This document shows, in pieces, positions 25,943-33,997 of a stretch of 64,000 nt of DNA (position 1 is the first letter of the stretch; every line of letters starts with the position of its first letter). The position numbers and the translations under genes were made by a program. Origin of the DNA: JBBQKI01 sp038326725 (GTDB lineage: Bacteria; Bacteroidota; Bacteroidia; Flavobacteriales; Flavobacteriaceae); NCBI GenBank assembly GCA_038326725.1, contig JBBQKI010000008.1, positions 12,158 to 76,157 on the forward strand. The letters are read 5' to 3'. Under the pieces are notes generated by a model. The model was not told the DNA's origin and did not search any database. It was given only the letters and a program-made list of their open reading frames with translations.

Positions 25943-27478
25943 TTATTGAAACCAAGTCTTATAAGATATACTGCTTATTATTTCCCCCGAAAGTGCATCA
26001 ATCGCGATTCGTTCCTGCTCCATGGAATCCCTGTGGCGAAGGGTTACGGTGTTGTCCTCCTTGGTTTGGTGGTCCACGGTTATGCAAAAGGGCGTGCCAA
26101 CGGCATCCTGCCTGCGGTAGCGCCTACCCACGGCATCTTTTTCGTCATAGACGACGTTATGTTCCCATTGCAATTCCTCAATTATTTTTTGAGCAATTTC
26201 CGGGAGGCCGTCCTTTTTCACTAATGGTAAGACCGCTGCTTTAACGGGGGCCAAAATAGCGGGGAGTTTTAGCACCGTCCGAACGCTACCCTCAGCAAGG
26301 GTTTCGTCCATTAACGAATTACTAAAAATTGCCAAAAACATACGGTCCAAGCCGATGGAAGTTTCCACCACATAGGGGACATAATTTTCATTGGTTTCAG
26401 GGTCAAAAAACCGCAGCTTTTTTCCAGAATGTTTTTCGTGGGCCTTTAAATCAAAATCGGTGCGAGAGTGAATTCCTTCCAATTCCTTGAAGCCAAAAGG
26501 AAAATTGAATTCAATATCGGTAGCGGCATTGGCGTAATGCGCCAATTTTTCATGATCGTGAAAACGGTAGTTTTCTTTGTCCATACCCAATGAAAGATGC
26601 CATTTTAAACGGGTTTCTTTCCAGTATTCGTACCATTTCATCTCTTCGCCGGGACGCACGAAGAACTGCATTTCCATTTGCTCAAACTCCCGCATCCGGA
26701 ATATAAATTGACGCGCCACTATTTCGTTACGGAATGCTTTCCCGGTTTGGGCGATACCGAAAGGGATCTTCATCCTCCCGGATTTTTGAACATTCAAAAA
26801 GTTAACAAAAATCCCTTGTGCCGTTTCGGGACGAAGGTATAAATCCATTGCGCTATCTGCGGAAGCGCCCAGTTTTGTGCCGAACATTAAATTGAACTGC
26901 CGAACATCTGTCCAGTTTTTGGAACCGGTTTCAGGGTCCGCAATTTCCAGTTCTTCGATCAAGGCTTTTACGTCTGCAAGGTTTTCGGTTTCCAATGATT
27001 TTGCCAAACGGCCTAAAATTTCATTCTTTTTGGAAAGATATTCCACAACACGCGGATTTGTAGTCACGAATTGCGCTTGGTCAAAACTTTCCCCAAAACG
27101 GCTCTTGGCTTTTTCGATTTCCTTTTGTGCCTTTTGGTTCAATTTTTCTGCATAGTCTTCAATAAGCACATCGGCGCGATACCGCTTTTTTGAATCTTTA
27201 TTGTCTATCAACGGATCGTTGAAGGCATCTACGTGTCCTGAGGCTTTCCAAATTGTGGGATGCATTAAAATAGCCGCATCTATGCCAACAATGTTTTGGT
27301 GCATATAGACCATGCTGCGCCACCAATATTCCCGGATGTTTTTTTTGAGTTCAGCCCCATTTTGTGCATAATCATAAACGGCACTTAAACCGTCATAGAT
27401 TTCACTGGATGCGAAGATGTAACCATATTCCTTTGCGTGGGATATGACTTTTTTAAAATGTTCGTCGTTGTTTGCCAT
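25943..27478 (-). CDS. glyS: Glycyl-tRNA synthetase (dimeric, eukaryote-like)
   Basis: 511 residues, a class II aminoacyl-tRNA synthetase of the single-chain alpha2 type. Seen are FASSEIYDGLSAVYDYAQNG, WWRSMVY, SGHVDAFNDPLID (motif 1 region), FRNEIVARQFIFRMREFEQMEMQFFV (motif 2), GLDRMFLAIF (motif 3), and an anticodon-binding domain from about residue 400 (PVKAAVLPLVKKD). Intact and of normal length. It is likely monocistronic: a terminator lies upstream for the preceding gene. Confidence 0.97.
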   Translation of the reverse strand: MANNDEHFKKVISHAKEYGYIFASSEIYDGLSAVYDYAQNGAELKKNIREYWWRSMVYMHQNIVGIDAAILMHPTIWKASGHVDAFNDPLIDNKDSKKRYRADVLIEDYAEKLNQKAQKEIEKAKSRFGESFDQAQFVTTNPRVVEYLSKKNEILGRLAKSLETENLADVKALIEELEIADPETGSKNWTDVRQFNLMFGTKLGASADSAMDLYLRPETAQGIFVNFLNVQKSGRMKIPFGIAQTGKAFRNEIVARQFIFRMREFEQMEMQFFVRPGEEMKWYEYWKETRLKWHLSLGMDKENYRFHDHEKLAHYANAATDIEFNFPFGFKELEGIHSRTDFDLKAHEKHSGKKLRFFDPETNENYVPYVVETSIGLDRMFLAIFSNSLMDETLAEGSVRTVLKLPAILAPVKAAVLPLVKKDGLPEIAQKIIEELQWEHNVVYDEKDAVGRRYRRQDAVGTPFCITVDHQTKEDNTVTLRHRDSMEQERIAIDALSGEIISSISYKTWFQ

Positions 27479-27482
27479 AGCG

Positions 27483-27490
27483 CAAAAATA
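27483..27490 (-). promoter_or_regulatory. Possible -7 element immediately upstream of glyS
   Basis: Minus-strand TATTTTTG matches TAnnTTTG and ends only 4 nt before the glyS ATG, so the mRNA would be leaderless or nearly so. The -33 element is not recognisable. A small hairpin (CCCTC/GAGGG) lies just upstream. Confidence 0.35.
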
Positions 27491-27535
27491 GGCAATGCCC
27501 CCAAACCCTCGAAGAGGGTAATGCTTTTTTTTACG

Positions 27536-27579
27536 AATAAAAACCCTTTAAAAATCGTGATTTTTAAAGGGTTTTTATT
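27536..27579 (-). terminator. Strong hairpin terminator, 21-bp perfect stem
   Basis: Arms at 27536-27556 and 27559-27579 are perfect complements over 21 nt, with a 2-nt loop. Both ends of the stem are A/T-rich (AATAAAAACCC / GGGTTTTTATT), so it can terminate in either direction. It is 42 nt downstream of the coiled-coil gene (27621-28529) on the minus strand, and separates it from glyS. Confidence 0.85.
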
Positions 27580-27620
27580 ATAAATTTCAACGCATGGCCC
27601 CATTTGGGGGGCTGTGAGGA

Positions 27621-28529
27621 TTAATTCAGCACCATAGTTGTGGTAGCGATTTGGTTTTCGCCATCAAAAAGGTTGATGGTATATCTACCTTCAGTCAACT
27701 CATTTTCATTGGCATTTACCAAAACACAAACATCAAGTTCTTCGTTTTCGTAAAATACTTTGGAAGTAGCGCTGTAGTTAATGTTGGAATTTTCAAACTG
27801 CCTTACAGCTTTTTCTCCTAACAATACATTCTGTGGATTTAAAACCTGTACATACAAAGTACGATCCCCACGTTGTGCTATGGCATTGGGGGCCATGGTA
27901 AAACACGCACGGATTTTATCTGACCGGCTTGCACGCTTTGTATCAACCACTTTTCCGTTATTCCTAATTATGACGCCTTCGCCTCTAAGATCGGTTGCTT
28001 TTACAATGGAAGCTCTCTTAATGGTCTCTGTCATTGCCATGTTTTCTTGGCTAAAAGAATCCACCACCATTCTAGTCTGGCCGAGCACTGTATTGGTGCT
28101 GTCGCGTTGCATGGCCAATTGCTGATTTGCCGCAATAAGACTATCTGCCCTTGCAAACATAATTGTACGCTCGTTTTTAAGTTTCCCGATTTCGATTTTA
28201 TAGCGCTCAATCATGGCTAAATTGGCTTCAGAATCTTTCACGGAATCCAGTAGAACCGAAATACGTTCGCGAGCAGCGAGAAGATCTGTATCTTTTAATT
28301 CATTGTCCTTTATTATTTCGTCATAGTTAGCTATCAAGCCTTCAAGTTCTATCTCAATATCCTGTTTTTCCTTTTCCAAACCAGTTACCGTCGTTTCCCT
28401 ATCATTGAAAAGGGTTACTGTATAAACGGCCAAGGCAATTAATAATACCGATAGCACGCCAATCAATACTTTAAATTTGGTGCCATTATTTTCAGTATTT
28501 TCCGTACTTTCAATGTGTTCTGTACTCAT
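27621..28529 (-). CDS. Single-pass membrane protein with long coiled coil
   Basis: 302 residues: a Glu/Asn-rich cytoplasmic N-terminus, one transmembrane helix at about 20-40, a coiled coil of roughly 45-175 (heptads with KEKQDIEIELEGLIANYDEI), then a beta-rich C-terminal domain with two cysteines (IRACFTMAP, LDVCVLVN). It is therefore probably anchored in the inner membrane with the C-terminal domain in the periplasm. Relatives are often annotated, without real support, as chromosome-partitioning proteins; no ParA ATPase motif is present. Function unknown. Divergent from comF. Confidence 0.8.
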   Translation of the reverse strand: MSTEHIESTENTENNGTKFKVLIGVLSVLLIALAVYTVTLFNDRETTVTGLEKEKQDIEIELEGLIANYDEIIKDNELKDTDLLAARERISVLLDSVKDSEANLAMIERYKIEIGKLKNERTIMFARADSLIAANQQLAMQRDSTNTVLGQTRMVVDSFSQENMAMTETIKRASIVKATDLRGEGVIIRNNGKVVDTKRASRSDKIRACFTMAPNAIAQRGDRTLYVQVLNPQNVLLGEKAVRQFENSNINYSATSKVFYENEELDVCVLVNANENELTEGRYTINLFDGENQIATTTMVLN

Positions 28530-28554
28530 AATGTTTTAGATTAAGTTTAGAAGG

Positions 28555-28562
28555 CAAAAGTA
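28555..28562 (-). promoter_or_regulatory. Predicted -7 element for the coiled-coil gene
   Basis: Minus-strand TACTTTTG matches TAnnTTTG, 25 nt upstream of the ATG at 28529. No clear -33 TTG. It is in the 84-nt spacer divergent with comF. Confidence 0.45.
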
Positions 28563-28613
28563 CATCGGTATTTTTTCCATTAGTGTTTATAAAATGGTAA
28601 AATGTCTTAAAAT

Positions 28614-29276
28614 ATGTTAAATCTTCTTTTTCCAAAGATTTGCAATGGCTGTAAAAACCTGATTTCAAGTGGCGAAGAAATACTATGCGCCCATTGCAGG
28701 CACAGGCTTCCGCTCTTACGCCACCACGAAAATGGCAATGAAAGTATGAAAGAAAAATTTTTTGGAAGGTTTCCCATTGAAAACGCAACTTGTTTAATGC
28801 AATTTCAAAAAAGAGGAATTTCACAAGAGATTTTGCACAATTTGAAATACAAAAACAGACAGGAAATAAGCTTTTTTCTAGGAAAATGGTTGGGGGCCGA
28901 ACTATCCGAAATCCCTAATTATAAAAATATTGATGTGGTGATTCCTGTGCCATTACATAGGCAGAAACTTAAAAAACGTGGCTACAACCAAGTTGCGGGT
29001 TTTGGGATGGAAATAGCTAAATCTCTCGATGTGCCTTACCGTGACGATATTTTGATCAAGGTTTCCAAAACGGGATCGCAAGTATTTAAAAGCCGGTTAA
29101 TGCGTTTTGAGGTGGAGGAAATTTTTACTGCCCAAAACCTTGAAACCATCTCGGGAAAGCATATTTTATTGGTTGACGATATCGTGACCACGGGTGCTAC
29201 ATTGGAAAATTGCGCCCTTCAATTGCTGAAGGAGGGCAACACAAAACTCAGCATCGCAACTATGGCGATGACGTAA
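28614..29276 (+). CDS. comF: ComF-family phosphoribosyltransferase-like protein
   Basis: 220 residues. An N-terminal zinc ribbon (C10, C13, C25, C28) leads into a type I phosphoribosyltransferase fold with VVIPVPLHRQKLKKRGYNQ in the middle and the PRPP-binding loop LLVDDIVTTGATL near residues 183-196. ComF proteins take part in natural transformation in some bacteria; the biochemical substrate is not settled. All fold motifs are intact, and length is normal for the family. Confidence 0.9.
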   Translation: MLNLLFPKICNGCKNLISSGEEILCAHCRHRLPLLRHHENGNESMKEKFFGRFPIENATCLMQFQKRGISQEILHNLKYKNRQEISFFLGKWLGAELSEIPNYKNIDVVIPVPLHRQKLKKRGYNQVAGFGMEIAKSLDVPYRDDILIKVSKTGSQVFKSRLMRFEVEEIFTAQNLETISGKHILLVDDIVTTGATLENCALQLLKEGNTKLSIATMAMT

Positions 29277-29382
29277 TGTCCGGCGATTTAAGTACTTTTG
29301 AGCGGTGAATTTTGAGAAAAATTTGACTTACAACCTACGGCCTACGTCTTTTTTCTATATTCCTAACATCTAAAATCCCGAA

Positions 29383-30987
29383 GTGAAACACCGTTTATTA
29401 TATCTCCCCATCGCACTTTTGTTTCTGCTTTCATTTGCGGACTGTGCAAAAAAAGGCACGCCTTCCGGGGGCGATCTCGACAGTATCCCGCCCATTTTGG
29501 TTAGGAGCAATCCTGAAAATTACAATACCAACTTCAGTGGAAATGAAATTCGCATCTATTTTGACGAATACATAAAATTGAAAAACCTGCAACAGGAATT
29601 AATCATTTCGCCGCCTTTAAAATACAATCCCATCATTACGCCTTTAAGTAGTTCCAAAACTTTGAGAATAAAAATCTTGGACACCCTCAAGGAAAATACC
29701 ACGTATTCCTTCAATTTTGGAAACAGTATCGTGGACAATAACGAAGAAAATCCCTTTTCATATTTTAAATATGTTTTTTCCACTGGGAGTTACATTGATA
29801 GTTTGAAGCTTTCCGGTAACGTCCGCGATGCGAAATTGTTGACCCCAGAAATCCCTACCACAGTTATGCTTTATGAAGTAAACGAAGCCTTTACGGATTC
29901 CACGGTTTTTTTAGAAAAGCCCACATATATAACGGTTACAAAAGATAGTACCGGCACTTTTGAGCTTACTAATCTTAAAGAAGGAAATTATATGTTGCTA
30001 GCCCTTAAAGAAAAAACCAATGACTATATTTTTCAACCCAATAATGACAAAATCGGGTTTTTGCCGGAAACGGTTTCCCTGCCTACAGACAGCACCTTCA
30101 CGTTAACCTTGTTTAAAGAAGAACCGCTTTTTGCCACTTCCCGACCCAGCCAAATTAGCAAACAACATATTCTTTTCGGGTTTCAGGGAAGTGCAGATAG
30201 TTTAAAAATCGATTTGCTCTCGGAAGCCCCTGAGGATTTTGAAGCCATTACCTATCGCGATATCGTAAAAGATACATTGCACTATTGGTTCAAGCCCAAA
30301 ATCGAAACCGATTCCTTGATTTTTAAAGTTACGAATTACCAACAAACCGATACATTAACGGTTAGAATGCGAGACCTTCCGGTAGATTCGCTTTCGCTTT
30401 CAGCAATTAATCCCGGGCCTCAAAGATTGCTTGATAGCTTAAAAATAAAAAGCATTACGCCCATGTTTTCTTTTGATGAAGAAAAAATAAACATCCTTTC
30501 AAAAGATTCCGTAAACATCCCGGCCAAGGGGCGTTTGAACCTGAAATACAATTTAGCGGAAATAAGTTTCCCAAAAACAGAAGATCAAACCTACGCCATC
30601 GAAATATTGCCCGGTGGAATTACGGATTTTTATGGGAAAACCAACGATACATTGCGATATACGGTTAGCACGCGAATGGCTTCCGATTATGGGACGCTGT
30701 CGCTTACATTGGCCAATGTTGAAAAATTCCCGTTGATTGTACAATTAGTTTCGAAAAAATTTGAAGTCGCTATGGAAAAATACCTTCTTCAAAACGAAGA
30801 AATTTTCTTTGATGAAATCACTCCTGGGCAATATTTTATCCGCATCATTTATGACGAAAATGAAAATAATATTTGGGATACGGGTAATTTCTTGGAACGA
30901 AGACCCCCTGAAGAAATTATTTATTACCCGTCGCAACTCGATGTTCGGGCAAACTGGAGCCTGAGGGAAACATTTACTTTAAAGTAA
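29383..30987 (+). CDS. Ig-like-domain lipoprotein
   Basis: 534 residues with a GTG start. The signal peptide ends SFADC-A (Cys21), an atypical lipobox because Asp precedes the Cys. The KKGTPSGGDLDSIPP linker and the LVRSNPENYNTNFSGNEIRIYFDEYIKL module mark a SbsA-type Ig-like (Big_5) domain at about residues 38-130, followed by more beta-rich domains up to an ERRPPEEIIYYPSQLDVRANWSL tail. This arrangement is common in Bacteroidota envelope lipoproteins of unknown role. Its stop lies in a palindrome shared with the convergent amidase gene. Confidence 0.82.
   Translation: MKHRLLYLPIALLFLLSFADCAKKGTPSGGDLDSIPPILVRSNPENYNTNFSGNEIRIYFDEYIKLKNLQQELIISPPLKYNPIITPLSSSKTLRIKILDTLKENTTYSFNFGNSIVDNNEENPFSYFKYVFSTGSYIDSLKLSGNVRDAKLLTPEIPTTVMLYEVNEAFTDSTVFLEKPTYITVTKDSTGTFELTNLKEGNYMLLALKEKTNDYIFQPNNDKIGFLPETVSLPTDSTFTLTLFKEEPLFATSRPSQISKQHILFGFQGSADSLKIDLLSEAPEDFEAITYRDIVKDTLHYWFKPKIETDSLIFKVTNYQQTDTLTVRMRDLPVDSLSLSAINPGPQRLLDSLKIKSITPMFSFDEEKINILSKDSVNIPAKGRLNLKYNLAEISFPKTEDQTYAIEILPGGITDFYGKTNDTLRYTVSTRMASDYGTLSLTLANVEKFPLIVQLVSKKFEVAMEKYLLQNEEIFFDEITPGQYFIRIIYDENENNIWDTGNFLERRPPEEIIYYPSQLDVRANWSLRETFTLK
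30974..30987. other. 14-nt palindrome holding both convergent stop codons
   Basis: TTACTTTAAAGTAA is a perfect palindrome. The plus-strand lipoprotein gene ends in its TAA (30985-30987), and the minus-strand amidase gene ends in its TTA complement (30974-30976), so both proteins finish with the same residues, FTLK. The two genes overlap tail to tail by exactly these 14 nt. Confidence 0.95.
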
Positions 30988-31750
30988 AATCATCCCGATC
31001 TTCCAAAAACATTAATTGTTCCCGGCTTTCTTGAATATGGGTTTTTTCCAAAAAGACTGTTTCGTTGAATTCTTTCTCGAAATTTGTAGTTGAAATTTGA
31101 TCTCCTAAAACATTGTAAATCGCAGAATGACCCGGATATGCGTAATTGTTTCCATCAATCCCAATGCGGTTTACACCCACACAATAGCACATGTTTTCAA
31201 TTGCGCGGGCCTTCAACAACGCGTCCCAAGCTGATATCCTTTTTTCAGGCCAGTTCGCAACATAAATCAACACATCGAAATCTTCTGTATTGCGCGCCCA
31301 AACTGGAAAACGAAGATCGTAGCAAACCAATGGACAGATTTTCCAACCTTTATAATTCACAACCAAACGTGTTTCGCCTTTTGAATAAACTTTATGCTCG
31401 CCCGCCAAAGTGAAGGTGTGTTTTTTGTCGTATTTTTTAAATTCCCCGTTGGGAAAAATAAAGAACAAACGATTGAAAAAATTGTCTTTTTCCTTAACAA
31501 TGAAACTTCCCGTAACAGCTGTGTCGTGATCTTTTGCCTGTTGAAGCATCCATTGAAAAGTCCTGCCTTCGCTTTGCTCCGCAAGCGCACTTGCGTTCAT
31601 CGAAAATCCAGTGCTGAACATTTCGGGCAAAACAATCAAATCAGTTTTAGAAATGTGCTCCAGTTTTTCAGAAAAAAGCTTGAGATTGGCATCAATGTTT
31701 TCCCATTCCAAAGAGGCTTGAACCAAAGTTATCCGAAAGATTTCAGCCAT
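30974..31750 (-). CDS. Nitrilase-superfamily omega-amidase-like hydrolase
   Basis: 258 residues. The catalytic triad of the carbon-nitrogen hydrolase fold is visible: Glu43 in VLPEMFSTGF, Lys at 109/110 in KYDKKHTF, and Cys143 in CPLVCYDLRFPVW. The layout matches the YafV/Nit2 group, which deamidates 2-oxoglutaramate-like omega-amides. Intact and of usual length. Its ATG overlaps the ankyrin gene's stop by one base (TAATG arrangement on the minus strand), so the two are translationally coupled. Confidence 0.9.
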   Translation of the reverse strand: MAEIFRITLVQASLEWENIDANLKLFSEKLEHISKTDLIVLPEMFSTGFSMNASALAEQSEGRTFQWMLQQAKDHDTAVTGSFIVKEKDNFFNRLFFIFPNGEFKKYDKKHTFTLAGEHKVYSKGETRLVVNYKGWKICPLVCYDLRFPVWARNTEDFDVLIYVANWPEKRISAWDALLKARAIENMCYCVGVNRIGIDGNNYAYPGHSAIYNVLGDQISTTNFEKEFNETVFLEKTHIQESREQLMFLEDRDDFTLK

Positions 31751-32223
31751 TATTTTTGTGCTTCTAAAATTTCCACGATTTCTTTAATACCCTGCATTTG
31801 AGCATGATCTTTAGCCGAGTGGCCTCGGTCATCTTTTATATTTGGATCTGCTCCGTGTTCCAAAAGCATTTTTACAATCGCTTTTCTCCCAAAAGTAGCG
31901 GCAAAAATCAAGGCCGTAGCACCGTTATAATTAGTGATGTTAACGTTGGCACCGTTCATCAAAAGCAATTCGGCAATGCCGATAAACCCTTTAAAACAAA
32001 CTCCCATTAGCGCGGTATTGCCAGAAGCATCTTGGGCATCTATGGGTTGAGGGTGTTGCAAGATGGATTCCGAAATTTCATCAAGCCCATAATATGTGGC
32101 TAGCAATAACGGCGTGGAACCACGGGCATCGCGCTCGGTTACCCATTGTGGGTTTTTTACCAAAAGCGATTCCACTTCGGCGTGGTTTTCTTCCCGTATG
32201 GCTGTGAACAAATTTTCTTTCAT
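31750..32223 (-). CDS. Ankyrin-repeat protein
   Basis: 157 residues, no signal peptide. Four ankyrin repeats are recognisable, with consensus blocks such as GSTPLLLATYYGLDEISESIL, GNTALMGVCFKGFIGIAELLLMNGANVN and GATALIFAATFGRKAIVKMLLEHGADPN. It is probably a cytoplasmic protein-binding module. It is coupled to the downstream amidase gene, and upstream a terminator separates it from catalase. Small ankyrin proteins next to catalase genes are known in several bacteria, where they are thought to help in peroxide defence; here that is only suggestive. Confidence 0.9.
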   Translation of the reverse strand: MKENLFTAIREENHAEVESLLVKNPQWVTERDARGSTPLLLATYYGLDEISESILQHPQPIDAQDASGNTALMGVCFKGFIGIAELLLMNGANVNITNYNGATALIFAATFGRKAIVKMLLEHGADPNIKDDRGHSAKDHAQMQGIKEIVEILEAQK

Positions 32224-32231
32224 ATTTAAAT

Positions 32232-32268
32232 GTAAAAAAACAAAGCGACATAAAGATATATCGCTTTG
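32232..32268 (-). terminator. Intrinsic terminator of the catalase gene
   Basis: Stem CAAAGCGA (32241-32248) pairs with TCGCTTTG (32261-32268). On the minus strand the hairpin is followed by a T-run (complement of AAAAAAA at 32234-32240). It lies 36 nt past the catalase stop, between it and the ankyrin gene. Confidence 0.8.
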
Positions 32269-32303
32269 CCAAATAAAAGAATCAGGGAACAGTAATTCTT
32301 TGT

Positions 32304-33800
32304 TTATTCAATTTCATCCGGTACCACATCGCTGTTTGGGTCCACCGGGGAGTTGTGATAATTTTTTATGGCGTTTTCAACCCCTGCTCCGTAATACGGA
32401 TCGGCGGCATAAAAATGTTTCAGTTGACGATCGATAATTTCCTTTGGAACTTCGTGAATTAAGGCTGCAATGTTACCAAACAACCGTTGCTTTTGCCCTT
32501 CATCAAACATACGGAAAAGATCTCCCGGTTGTTTGTAATTCCCAAAAGTGTCATTTTCTTCATATCGCGCTATGTCGCCGCTTATTTTTAATGGCGGTTC
32601 CTCGAAAGATTTATCTTCAACAGCGCCTCCCTTGCTATTGGGTTCATAATACGCATCTGGATTCCCGAAATCGTTAGTGAAGAAACGCATGGAACCGTCT
32701 TTATGATAATGGTTCATTTCGGTGTTTTTAGGCATATTGGGCGGCAAAGCTTCATAATGTGTTCCCAACCTGTAGCGATGCGCATCAGCATACGAAAAAA
32801 TACGGGCCTGTAACACCTTGTCGGGTGAAAACGTAATTCCCGGTACTACGTTCGAGGGTGAATAGGCAGCGTTCTCCACAAATTGAAAATAATTTTCCGG
32901 GTTTTTGTTGAGCTCGATCTCGCCCACTTCCATCACTGGATAATCACCATGAGGCCAAACTTTCGTTAGGTCAAACGGATTATATGGTGTTTTCTCGGCA
33001 TCTGCTTCGGGCATAACTTGGATTTTCATTGTCCATTTCGGGAAGTTGCCGTCTTCAATGGCTTTAAAAAGTTCTTCTTGATATTTTTCGCGAGTATTTC
33101 CTGTTATTTGTGCCGCTTCATCATTGGTATAATGTGCATGGCCCTGTTGTGTTTTCATATGAAATTTAACCCAAAAGCGCTCACCATTTTGGTTCCAAAG
33201 CCCAAAGGTGTGAGAGCCGTAACCATTCATGTGCATTGGCGTGGTCGGGATGCCGCGGTCGCTCATCAAAATAGTAACCTGATGCAAACTCTCCGGAGTC
33301 AATGACCAAAAATCCCACATAGCTTCAGGGGAACGAAGGTTGGTTTTTGGGTGTCTTTTTTGGGTGCGAATAAAGTCCGGAAATTTATAACCATCACGGA
33401 TAAAAAATACCGGTGTATTATTGCCCACCAAATCCCAATTGCCTTCTTCAGTATAAAATTTAAGCGAAAACCCACGCACATCGCGTTCGGTGTCCGAAGC
33501 ACCAAGCTCGCCCGCCACGGTTGAAAAACGGGCTAGCATCTCGGTTTTTTTCCCGACTTTGCTGAAGATGTTTGCCCGGGTATATTTACTGATATCGTGG
33601 GTTACGGTAAAAGTCCCCATGGCACCCCACCCCTTGGCATGCACTACACGTTCGGGAATACGCTCGCGGTTTTGGTGAGCCAGTTTTTCAAGAAGTTTAT
33701 AGTCTTGTAAAGCAACCGGGCCGCGGTTGCCAGCGGTGAGCGATTTTTGATTGTTGGTAACCGGCGCTCCGGCGGTTGTTGTAAGTCTTTTATTGGCCAT
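32304..33800 (-). CDS. katA: Monofunctional haem catalase (small-subunit type)
   Basis: 498 residues from the ATG whose complement is 33798-33800; the frame runs open to 33995, but that extension is Lys-rich and unlike catalases. It disproportionates hydrogen peroxide. Distal His54 is in ERVVHAKGWGAMG, the Asn ligand region is NNTPVFFIRDGYKFPDFI, and the haem Tyr is in RIFSYADAHRYRLG. The length fits clade 3 small-subunit catalases. It is divergent from the hybrid kinase gene and followed by a terminator. The symbol is by family, not proven orthology. Confidence 0.95.
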   Translation of the reverse strand: MANKRLTTTAGAPVTNNQKSLTAGNRGPVALQDYKLLEKLAHQNRERIPERVVHAKGWGAMGTFTVTHDISKYTRANIFSKVGKKTEMLARFSTVAGELGASDTERDVRGFSLKFYTEEGNWDLVGNNTPVFFIRDGYKFPDFIRTQKRHPKTNLRSPEAMWDFWSLTPESLHQVTILMSDRGIPTTPMHMNGYGSHTFGLWNQNGERFWVKFHMKTQQGHAHYTNDEAAQITGNTREKYQEELFKAIEDGNFPKWTMKIQVMPEADAEKTPYNPFDLTKVWPHGDYPVMEVGEIELNKNPENYFQFVENAAYSPSNVVPGITFSPDKVLQARIFSYADAHRYRLGTHYEALPPNMPKNTEMNHYHKDGSMRFFTNDFGNPDAYYEPNSKGGAVEDKSFEEPPLKISGDIARYEENDTFGNYKQPGDLFRMFDEGQKQRLFGNIAALIHEVPKEIIDRQLKHFYAADPYYGAGVENAIKNYHNSPVDPNSDVVPDEIE

Positions 33801-33997
33801 GGCATTTATTTTTTTTTGAAGTTTAAAAATATTCATTTTTTTAAAGCGTTCCGCTTTTAGGCCATTGCAAGTTTTAATGTTTACATTGCCAAACCTTATA
33901 GCTAAAAAATTCAATTTTAATTTCAGGCTTTTTTTAATACGCTGAATTTTATAAAAGAACAAGTGTAAATTCATTTTCCCATTAGTATTCCCCAAAA

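Noticed and set aside
33801..33995. N-terminal extension of catalase (65 residues)
   Set aside because: Lys/Ile/Asn-rich with no similarity to catalases. The later ATG gives the normal length.
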